This document shows positions 27,603 to 34,165 of a stretch of 64,000 nt of DNA, piece by piece. The notes under the pieces are model-generated. The model was not told the origin of the DNA. It saw only the letters and a program-made list of their open reading frames with translations, and searched no databases. Location of the stretch: contig NC_014830.1 in assembly GCF_000184685.1 (NCBI RefSeq), positions 2,728,001 through 2,792,000 of the forward strand, written 5' to 3'. The DNA is from Intrasporangium calvum DSM 43043 (GTDB lineage: Bacteria; Actinomycetota; Actinomycetes; Actinomycetales; Dermatophilaceae). The translations under genes were made by a program, and so were the position numbers. The number at the start of each line of letters is the position of its first letter. Positions within the stretch are counted from its first letter, which is position 1.

Positions 27603-29035
27603 GAGCTGCGTCGCGCCCCGAGGCCCTCAACGAGCCGCGTGACCTCCTCCAGCACCGCTTCGGTGTGCGGCCCGGCGTCGATGGCGAGCCACTCGAGCGT
27701 GCGTCGAGCGGCCTCGTCGAGGGTGCCCTCGCCGAGGGGGACGACCTCGTCCGCGTGTGCGTCGGTGACCGGTGCTCCGGCCCCCCGCAGGTGAGCGATC
27801 CAGGCCGCCACGAGACGCAACGCACCCCGGCTCACCCGGCCCGCCTCGAGCTCCTCCCGGACCACCGGAACGGCCCGGATCGGGATCTTCTGTGAGCCGT
27901 CCGCCGCGATCTGGGCCAGCAGGTGTCGGATCGACGGGTTGCGGTAGCGGGCCAGCAGGGCGGACCGGTAGTCACGCACCTCGTCCGCCGGCAACGACAG
28001 GTGTGCGGATGCGGCGTCCCACCACTCCTCGACCCACGCCCGGACCTCGGGGTCGGCGATGGCGTCGGCGACGGTTTCGTGGCCCAGTGACGACCCCGCG
28101 TAGGCCAGGAGCGAGTGCGAGCCGTTGAGGAGCCAGAGCTTGCGCTGCTCGAAGGGACCGACGTCGTCGACGAAGCGGGCGCCGGCCGCCTCCCAGTCCG
28201 GCCGGCCACCGGGGAAGGAACCGGACAGGACCCACTCGGAGAAGGGCTCGGTGGGCACCGTCTCCGGGTCGTCGATGCCGAGCTGCCGGGCCACCTCGGC
28301 ACGGTCGTCGGCCGTCGTGCGCGGGGTGATCCGGTCGACCATCGTCGTGACGAAGGAGACGTGCTCGCCGACCCAGGTCTCGAGCGAGGGATCGACCGCG
28401 CGGGCGAGGTCCCGGACCACCCTGGCGACCATCTCGCCGTTGTCAGGCACGTTGTCGTTGGGCACGACGGCGATCGGCCCCGCGCCGGCGGCCCGCCGGG
28501 CCAGCAGGCCGGCCACCAGCCGGCCGGGGGTGGTCGTCACGACGCCGTCGACCGGGTCGCCGCGCAGCGCGGCCACGTCGCGCACCACGTCCTCGGCCGC
28601 GGTGTCCAGCCCGCCGGAGGAGCTCCGCCGGTAGCCGGCCTCGGTCACCGTCGTCGTGACGACGCTGACCCGGGGGTCGGCGAGGTAGCGGCGCAGGGAG
28701 TCCAGGTCGTCGGCGGGATGGACGGCACTGAGGCTGGAGATCACCTCGGGTGCGGCACCCTCCGGCCCGCGCACGAGCAGGGTGTAGAGCCCCTCCTGGG
28801 CCGACAGCGCCCGGGCCGTCGCGGGTGACCGTCCGGTGAAGGCCGCGATCCCCCACTCGGCGGCGTCGGAGGCGCGCTCGGTGTACCACGCGGCGTGCGC
28901 GCGGAAGAAGTTGCCCACACCGAGGTGGACGATGCGCACGGGGGCGGCTGGGCGCCCGTCCGTCTGACGACTGAGCCGACGCGTCGGCTGGCCCGCGCTG
29001 GGATCGGGCCCAGCGGCATACGGCGAGGTGGTCAC
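27599..29035 (-). CDS. uxuB: Fructuronate reductase (mannitol dehydrogenase family, UxuB type)
   Basis: A 478-residue NAD-dependent polyol dehydrogenase. The nucleotide site is VHLGVGNFFRAH (residues 36-47), and the catalytic Lys299-Asn304-His307 set lies in RKLWLLNGSHS. In uronate pathways this family reduces D-fructuronate to D-mannonate (UxuB) or D-tagaturonate to D-altronate (UxaB); the gluconate-directed neighbours favour fructuronate here. The GTG start overlaps the uxaC stop (GTGA), and its own stop overlaps gntK (ATGA). Codons 4-9 (SPYAAG) come from a copy of the CGTATGCCGCTG motif. Confidence 0.85.
   Translation of the reverse strand: MTTSPYAAGPDPSAGQPTRRLSRQTDGRPAAPVRIVHLGVGNFFRAHAAWYTERASDAAEWGIAAFTGRSPATARALSAQEGLYTLLVRGPEGAAPEVISSLSAVHPADDLDSLRRYLADPRVSVVTTTVTEAGYRRSSSGGLDTAAEDVVRDVAALRGDPVDGVVTTTPGRLVAGLLARRAAGAGPIAVVPNDNVPDNGEMVARVVRDLARAVDPSLETWVGEHVSFVTTMVDRITPRTTADDRAEVARQLGIDDPETVPTEPFSEWVLSGSFPGGRPDWEAAGARFVDDVGPFEQRKLWLLNGSHSLLAYAGSSLGHETVADAIADPEVRAWVEEWWDAASAHLSLPADEVRDYRSALLARYRNPSIRHLLAQIAADGSQKIPIRAVPVVREELEAGRVSRGALRLVAAWIAHLRGAGAPVTDAHADEVVPLGEGTLDEAARRTLEWLAIDAGPHTEAVLEEVTRLVEGLGARRSS
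29011..29022 (-). repeat. CGTATGCCGCTG motif at the 5' end of uxuB
   Basis: Exact core followed by GGCC, starting at the fifth codon of uxuB and encoding Pro-Tyr-Ala-Ala-Gly. Confidence 0.85.
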
Positions 29036-30456
29036 AGCTTGAACGTCTTCCGCGGAATCGTCGTGACGATGTCGACCGCGGTCTCGAGCGCCTCCTCCTC
29101 GTCGAGCCGGTGCTCGGCGACGAGCTGGGCGAGGTAGGCACTGTCGAGGCGACGGGACATGTCGTGCCGCGCCGGGATCGACATGAAGGCGCGCGTGTCG
29201 TCGATGAAGCCCGACGTGCGGTAGAAGCCGGCCGTCTCCGTCGCCGCCCCACGGAACCGACGGATCGCCTCGGGCGCGTCGAGGAACCACCACGGGGCGC
29301 CGACGTAGACGCTCGGGTAGAAGCCCGCCAAGGGGGCGATCTCGCGCGAGTACACCGTCTCGTCGAGGGTGAAGAGCACGAGGTGGAACCCGGGCGCGGT
29401 GCCGAACCGGTCGAGCAGCGGCTGGAGACCGCGGGTGAACTCAGTGGCGTACGGGATGTCGTGCCCGGTGTCCGCCCCGAAGCGCTCGAACGTCGCGGTG
29501 TGGTGGTTGCGGTGGACTGCGGGGTGGAGCGTCATGACCAGCCCGTCCTCGGTTGCCATCCGGGCCATCTCGACGAGCATGTGACGGCGGAACGCGGTGG
29601 CCTCCGCCTCGTTCACCTCGCCGCGGACCGCCGACGCGTAGATCCGAGCGGCCTCCGCCTCGTCCAGCGCCAGGGTGACGACATCGGCGTGGCTGTGGTC
29701 CGAGGAGACCGCCCCGAGGGCCTTGAAGGCGCGCCGCCGCTCCTCCAAGGCCGCGATGTAACCCCGGTACGTGCCCGTGTCGACGCCGGCCGCGCGGCCG
29801 AGGTCTGCCACGAGCTGCGGGAAGTCGGCGCGGCCCGGCTCGAGGTAGCGGTCGGGGCGGAACGTCGGGACGACGCGGCGCGTGAACGCGGGGTCGTCCC
29901 GGAGGGCAGCGTGGTGGCGCAGGTCGTCGGCCGGGTCGTCGGTCGTCGCGAGGACCTCGATGTCGAACCGGTCCATCAGGGCGCGGGGCCGGTAGTCCGG
30001 TGAGGCGAGGCGCTCGGCGATCTGGTCGTAGATCGCGTCCGCCGTGTCGACGTGGAGGCGCTGGCCGATGCCGAAGACGTCGCCCAGCTCGCTCTCCATC
30101 CAGAAGCGGCTCGGTGTGCCACGGAAGGCCGGCCAGTGCTCCGCCAGGAGCCGGAAGGCACGGCGGGACTGCGCCTCGTCAAGGCTGCCGCCGCCGACGC
30201 CCAGGTCCTCCAGGGCGACGCCCTGTGCGTGCAGCAGCCGGTAGATGTAGTGGTCCGGCGAGATCAGCAGCGACGTCGGGTCGCCGAAGGGCACGTCCTC
30301 AGCCAGCCACTGGGGCGGCACGTGACCGTGGGGCGAGATGATCGGCAGGTCGCGGACCGCCTCGTGCAGACGGCGGGCGACCGAGCGCACGCCCGGGTCG
30401 GCGGGAAAGAGGCGGTCCGGGTCGAGGACGAGCGGTCGGTCTGCGGTCGCGGTCAT
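29032..30456 (-). CDS. uxaC: Uronate isomerase (glucuronate/galacturonate isomerase)
   Basis: A 474-residue TIM-barrel enzyme of the amidohydrolase superfamily. The metal motif is SPHGHVPPQWL (His43, His45). Further family stretches are ISPDHYIYRLLHAQGV, SRFWMESEL, TDDPADDL and FTLDETVYSREIAPLAGFYPSVYVGAPWWFLD. It converts D-glucuronate to D-fructuronate and D-galacturonate to D-tagaturonate. It is the first gene of the uxaC-uxuB-gntK operon, whose junctions are all 4-bp overlaps, and is divergent from larA across 99 bp. Confidence 0.96.
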   Translation of the reverse strand: MTATADRPLVLDPDRLFPADPGVRSVARRLHEAVRDLPIISPHGHVPPQWLAEDVPFGDPTSLLISPDHYIYRLLHAQGVALEDLGVGGGSLDEAQSRRAFRLLAEHWPAFRGTPSRFWMESELGDVFGIGQRLHVDTADAIYDQIAERLASPDYRPRALMDRFDIEVLATTDDPADDLRHHAALRDDPAFTRRVVPTFRPDRYLEPGRADFPQLVADLGRAAGVDTGTYRGYIAALEERRRAFKALGAVSSDHSHADVVTLALDEAEAARIYASAVRGEVNEAEATAFRRHMLVEMARMATEDGLVMTLHPAVHRNHHTATFERFGADTGHDIPYATEFTRGLQPLLDRFGTAPGFHLVLFTLDETVYSREIAPLAGFYPSVYVGAPWWFLDAPEAIRRFRGAATETAGFYRTSGFIDDTRAFMSIPARHDMSRRLDSAYLAQLVAEHRLDEEEALETAVDIVTTIPRKTFKL

Positions 30457-30491
30457 GCCCCCATCGTGGGTGGACCCGGCACCGGTGGACC

Positions 30492-30511
30492 ACGGGTTGC
30501 CACGAGTTGCC
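30492..30511 (-). promoter_or_regulatory. Candidate operator B between uxaC and larA
   Basis: Reads GGCAACTCGTGGCAACCCGT on the minus strand: two exact 10-bp units. It lies in the 99-bp divergent gap, 35 bp before uxaC and 44 bp before larA, so it could control both. Confidence 0.75.
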
Positions 30512-30555
30512 AGCCGGGGTTGTCAGGTGCCGTTCCCCCGACGACAGTGGGGGCC

Positions 30556-31860
30556 ATGACGACCGAGCCAGCTGCCGTCCAGGAGTCCCCCGAGCAGGCT
30601 GCCCGACGAGCCGCGCGGCTCGGCGGCCCGGAGGGCGTCCTCGAGTCGGACGCGGTCGAGCGGTTCATCACCGAGCAGCTGGACGGGACCGACCTCGACG
30701 GCAGGAGCGTCTGCATCATCGTTCCGGACGCGACCCGGACCTGCCCGATGCCGTTGCTGCTCGGGGCGGTGCACCGGGCGCTCCACGGGCGGGTCTCGCG
30801 GATGACGACGCTGGTCGCGCTGGGCACCCACCAGCCGATGAGCGAGGCCGCGCTGGCCCGGCACCTCGGCTACCCGGCCGGGCGGCTCGAGGAGACGTAT
30901 CCCGGGATGACCGTGCTCAACCACGCATGGTGGGAGCCCGAGACCTTCGCCGACCTCGGCACCATCCCGGCGGCCCGGCTCGAGGAGCTCTCGGAGGGCC
31001 GTCTGTCGATGGACGTCCCTGTCCTGCTCAACCGAGCCGTGGTCGAGCACGACGTGGCGCTCGTCCTCGGACCGGTGCTGCCCCATGAGGTCGTCGGGAT
31101 CTCGGGCGGCAACAAGTACTTCTTCCCCGGCGTCGCCGGGCAGCAGATCATCGACGTCTCCCACTGGATCGGTGCCCTCATCACCTCCGCCGAGATCATC
31201 GGCACGACGGCCATCACCCCGGTCCGGGCCCTGATCAACGAGGGCGCCTCGCTCGTGCCGGCGCACAAGCTCGCGTTCTGCGTCGTCGGCGAGAGCGGCT
31301 CCCTCGACCTGCACTCGATCTCGTTCGGCGACACCGAGTCCGCGTGGGCCAACGCCGCCCAGGTGTGCGCCGCCACCCACGTCACCTACCTCGACGAGCC
31401 GGTTCGGCGGGTCATCTCCGTCATCCCGACGATGTACGAGGACATCTGGACCGGGGCCAAGGGCTTCTACAAGCTCGAGCCGGCCGTGGCGGACGGCGGC
31501 GAGGTCATCCTCTACGCCCCGCACATCACCGAGATCTCGACGAGCCACCCCGAGATCAACGAGATCGGCTACCACTGTCGCGACTACTTCGTGAAGCAGT
31601 GGGACCGCTTCAAGCACATCCACTGGGGCACGCTGGCGCACTCGACCCACCTCAGGGGGGCGGGCACCTACGACGCCGAGACGGGCGAGGAGCGACTGCG
31701 CGTCAAGGTCACGCTCGCGACCCGGATCCCGGAGGAGGTGTGCCTCGCCGCCAACCTGGGCTACCTCGACCCCGACTCCGTCGACCTCGCCGCGGCTGAG
31801 GCCGACGACGAGACGTTCCTCGTGCCCAACGCGGGCGAGACCCTGTTCCGGCTCCGCTGA
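30556..31860 (+). CDS. LarA-family nickel-pincer hydroxyacid epimerase; candidate D-gluconate/D-mannonate 2-epimerase
   Basis: 434 residues with the full LarA active site: Arg61 (DATRTCP), His92 (ALGTHQPM), His177 (LPHEVVGISGG), Lys187 (GGNKYFFPGVAG), expected to bind the pincer covalently, and His203 (DVSHW), expected to ligate nickel. LarA proteins racemise 2-hydroxyacids by hydride transfer to the pincer cofactor. I recall D-gluconate 2-epimerase as one reported activity in the superfamily. D-mannonate and D-gluconate are C2 epimers, and the neighbours make the first and use the second. The ATG is at 30556. Its 3' end overlaps the convergent lacI by 100 bp. Confidence 0.85.
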   Translation: MTTEPAAVQESPEQAARRAARLGGPEGVLESDAVERFITEQLDGTDLDGRSVCIIVPDATRTCPMPLLLGAVHRALHGRVSRMTTLVALGTHQPMSEAALARHLGYPAGRLEETYPGMTVLNHAWWEPETFADLGTIPAARLEELSEGRLSMDVPVLLNRAVVEHDVALVLGPVLPHEVVGISGGNKYFFPGVAGQQIIDVSHWIGALITSAEIIGTTAITPVRALINEGASLVPAHKLAFCVVGESGSLDLHSISFGDTESAWANAAQVCAATHVTYLDEPVRRVISVIPTMYEDIWTGAKGFYKLEPAVADGGEVILYAPHITEISTSHPEINEIGYHCRDYFVKQWDRFKHIHWGTLAHSTHLRGAGTYDAETGEERLRVKVTLATRIPEEVCLAANLGYLDPDSVDLAAAEADDETFLVPNAGETLFRLR

Positions 31861-32834
31861 CCCGTCGACCGGCGCACGACGAGGCGGACCGGCATGATGA
31901 TGGGCTCACGGCTGGGCACGGCGCCGCCGATCATCGCCACGAGGTTCTTGACCGCGGTCGCGCCCATCGCCTGCAGCGGGGCGGCCACGGTGGTCAGCTC
32001 CGGCTCGATGATCTCGGAGAGCAACGTGTTGTCGAAGCCGACCACGCTCACGGCCTCGGGCACCGGGACCCCCAGGCGGGTCAGCCCCTTGACGACGCCG
32101 ATCGCGACCGCATCGTTGTAGGCAATGACGGCCGTCGAGGACGTGGTGACGACCTCGCGGGCCCGTCCGAACCCGGCGTGCACCGTCGGGTTGTTGCACG
32201 GACCGATTCGTCGGACCCGGATGTCGAGCTCGTGGGCCGCCTCGCGCAGGGCGAGCCAGCGGGCGCCGTCGGTCCAGCTCGACTCCGGCCCGGCGACATA
32301 GGTCACCGCGTCGTGCCCCAGCTCGGTGAGGTGCTCCACGGCTCGACGTATCCCCCGAGCGTTGTCGACGAGGATGGACGGCACCTCCGGCAGCCGGCGG
32401 TTGAGCACGACGACCGGCTTCTGCTTGGCCATCATGCGGATCGCGCTGTCCGACATCCGCGAGCTCGTGAGGAGGACGCCCTCCACTGCGGTCAGCTCGC
32501 GCTCGGTCCAATCCCGCTCGAGCTGCGCGTCCTCCTGCGTGTGCGACAGCAGGAGGGTGTAGCCCAGCTCGTGGGCGGCCTCGTGGGCGCCACGGATGAT
32601 GTCCCCGTAGAACGGGTTGGTGATGTCGGTGACGACGAGCGCCAGGGTCCGGGTCCGGCGAGAGACCAGCCCGGGAAGGGCCGTGGTGCGGTAGCCGAGC
32701 GCCTCGGCGGCCTCGAAGATCCGCCGCGCGGTCTCGGCCTTGACCCGCCCCGGGCGCGCGAAGGCGCGCGAGACGGTCGAGGCGGCCACGCCCGCGGCCT
32801 GGGCCACGTCGTAGATCGTCGGTCGGCGATCCAT
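31761..32834 (-). CDS. LacI-family transcriptional regulator
   Basis: 357 residues: an N-terminal HTH (TIYDVAQAAGVAASTVSRAF, residues 6-25) and hinge, then a periplasmic-binding-protein-like sensor domain (ALVVTDITNPFYGDIIRGA through VGFDNTLLSEIIEPELTTV). The family normally stops soon after VRLVVRRST. Here about 35 extra residues follow, encoded antisense to the end of larA, giving a 100-bp tail-to-tail overlap. It is divergent from a second LacI gene across 114 bp that contains operator C. A sugar acid or its derivative is the likely ligand. Confidence 0.9.
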   Translation of the reverse strand: MDRRPTIYDVAQAAGVAASTVSRAFARPGRVKAETARRIFEAAEALGYRTTALPGLVSRRTRTLALVVTDITNPFYGDIIRGAHEAAHELGYTLLLSHTQEDAQLERDWTERELTAVEGVLLTSSRMSDSAIRMMAKQKPVVVLNRRLPEVPSILVDNARGIRRAVEHLTELGHDAVTYVAGPESSWTDGARWLALREAAHELDIRVRRIGPCNNPTVHAGFGRAREVVTTSSTAVIAYNDAVAIGVVKGLTRLGVPVPEAVSVVGFDNTLLSEIIEPELTTVAAPLQAMGATAVKNLVAMIGGAVPSREPIIMPVRLVVRRSTGQRSRNRVSPALGTRNVSSSASAAARSTESGSR

Positions 32835-32893
32835 GCGGTCAATCTAGGGGCGTGGCCAGGTCGCGGCAATCGACCGCGCGGGTGCCGCAGGCC

Positions 32894-32913
32894 GGCAACA
32901 CATGGCAACCCGT
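32894..32913 (+). promoter_or_regulatory. Candidate operator C between the two lacI genes
   Basis: GGCAACACATGGCAACCCGT, two 10-bp units, in the 114-bp divergent lacI-lacI gap. This suggests auto- or cross-regulation. Confidence 0.7.
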
Positions 32914-32948
32914 GTCGCCGCCACCGGGCCGTGCCTACCGTGGCAGGC

Positions 32949-34001
32949 ATGGAGAAGGCGGTCACGATCTACGACGTGGCGAAAGCCGCAGGGGTCGCGC
33001 CGTCGACGGTCTCACGGGCGTTCTCCCGTCCGGGCCGGCTCAACGCCGCCACAGCCGAGCGGATCCTCCGGGTCGGGGCCGCCTTGGGCTACCAGCGCGG
33101 CGGCGCCGGTCGCGACGGCGCCGGCAGCGCTGCGGGCGCTGCGGACATGGCGGGCGCTCCGGGCGGTGGTCCCGGCCGACCGGCCGCGCACATGATCGCG
33201 CTCATCGTTCCCGACATCACCAACCCGTTCTACTTCGAGATCATCCGGGGCGCCGAGCGCGCTGCGTCCGAGGCTGGGTTCACGCTCGTCCTCTCCGACA
33301 CACAGGAGTCGCGTCGGCTCGAGCGCGACGCCCTCGAGCGGACGAGCTCCGTCGTCGCCGGACTGCTCCTGACGAGCACGCGGATGGATGACTCCGAGAT
33401 CGTCGCCGTGTCCCGCCGGACCCCTCTGGTGGTGCTCAACCGGGAGGTCGACGGCGTGCCGAGCGTCGTCACCGACAACCGGGCCGGGGCGCGCCAGGCC
33501 GTCGAGCACCTCGTCGACCTCGGGCACTCGTCCGTCACCTACGTCGCCGGGCCCGAGGCGTCCTGGGCCGACCGCCAGCGGTGGACCGCCGCGCAGGAGG
33601 CCTGTCTCGAGCGGGGCGTCGGGGTGCGCCGCGTCGGCCCGTTCGCGCCGACCGTGGATGCCGGCCGCTACGCCGCCCAGGCGGTCCTGGGACACCCGGG
33701 GTCCGCCGTGCTCTGCTACAACGACCAGCTCGCCATCGGACTGATCCGGGGTCTCGGACTGCTGGGCGCCCGGGTCCCCGATGACGTGAGCATCATCGGC
33801 TTCGACAACACCCTGGTCGCTGACCTCGTCACACCGGGCATCACCACGGTCGCGGCGCCGCTCGACTCCCTCGGCGCGACGGGGGTCAACGGGCTCATCG
33901 GTCTGGTCACCGGTCGACGCCGGCCGGACCCGCTCGTCGTGCTCCCGTCGATGCTCGTCGTCCGGGGCTCGACGGCAGCTGCTGTCCTCTGGCGCCCCTG
34001 A
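32949..34001 (+). CDS. LacI-family transcriptional regulator, second copy
   Basis: 350 residues with HTH TIYDVAKAAGVAPSTVSRAF (residues 6-25), nearly identical in the recognition helix to the divergent LacI gene, so both may bind the same operator. A low-complexity Ala/Gly linker at about residues 56-82 is unusual and separates the HTH and hinge from the sensor domain (MIALIVPDITNPFYFEIIRGAERAA onward). It starts at ATG 32949. Its stop lies in the first unit of a 19-bp direct repeat. The sensor domains of the two proteins differ, so the ligands may differ. Confidence 0.9.
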   Translation: MEKAVTIYDVAKAAGVAPSTVSRAFSRPGRLNAATAERILRVGAALGYQRGGAGRDGAGSAAGAADMAGAPGGGPGRPAAHMIALIVPDITNPFYFEIIRGAERAASEAGFTLVLSDTQESRRLERDALERTSSVVAGLLLTSTRMDDSEIVAVSRRTPLVVLNREVDGVPSVVTDNRAGARQAVEHLVDLGHSSVTYVAGPEASWADRQRWTAAQEACLERGVGVRRVGPFAPTVDAGRYAAQAVLGHPGSAVLCYNDQLAIGLIRGLGLLGARVPDDVSIIGFDNTLVADLVTPGITTVAAPLDSLGATGVNGLIGLVTGRRRPDPLVVLPSMLVVRGSTAAAVLWRP

Positions 34002-34030
34002 GCCCCTGCATCGCCCCTGAGCCCCTGCAT
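33993..34030. repeat. 19-bp direct repeat at the lacI stop codon
   Basis: Two exact adjacent copies of CGCCCCTGAGCCCCTGCAT (33993-34011 and 34012-34030). The first contains the TGA stop of the second lacI gene. Confidence 0.9.
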
Positions 34031-34100
34031 CGACCGCGGACCCGCGTCACGGCCCCACTCGCAGGCCGTCACGGCCCCGTCACGGCCCCGTCACGGCCCC

Positions 34101-34150
34101 GACACGCCCGTGAGGGGCCCCGCCGGAGCGGGGCCCCTCACGGGCGTGTC
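34101..34150. terminator. Perfect 23-bp hairpin between convergent lacI and GH3 genes
   Basis: Arms 34101-34123 and 34128-34150 are exact complements with loop CGGA. It is placed midway between two converging stop codons, so it is probably a bidirectional terminator. Several short CACGGCCCC repeats precede it. Confidence 0.8.
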
Positions 34151-34165
34151 GCACGGGGACCGCGG

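Noticed and set aside
27599..29035. Calling this gene mannitol dehydrogenase or tagaturonate reductase (UxaB)
   Set aside because: It is co-transcribed with uxaC and gntK. Tagaturonate reduction would give altronate, which the neighbouring gluconate enzymes cannot use. Not fully excluded.
30556..31860. Simple lactate racemase role for the LarA homologue
   Set aside because: No lactate permease or dehydrogenase is nearby, and the promoter region is shared with uxaC under the regulon element.
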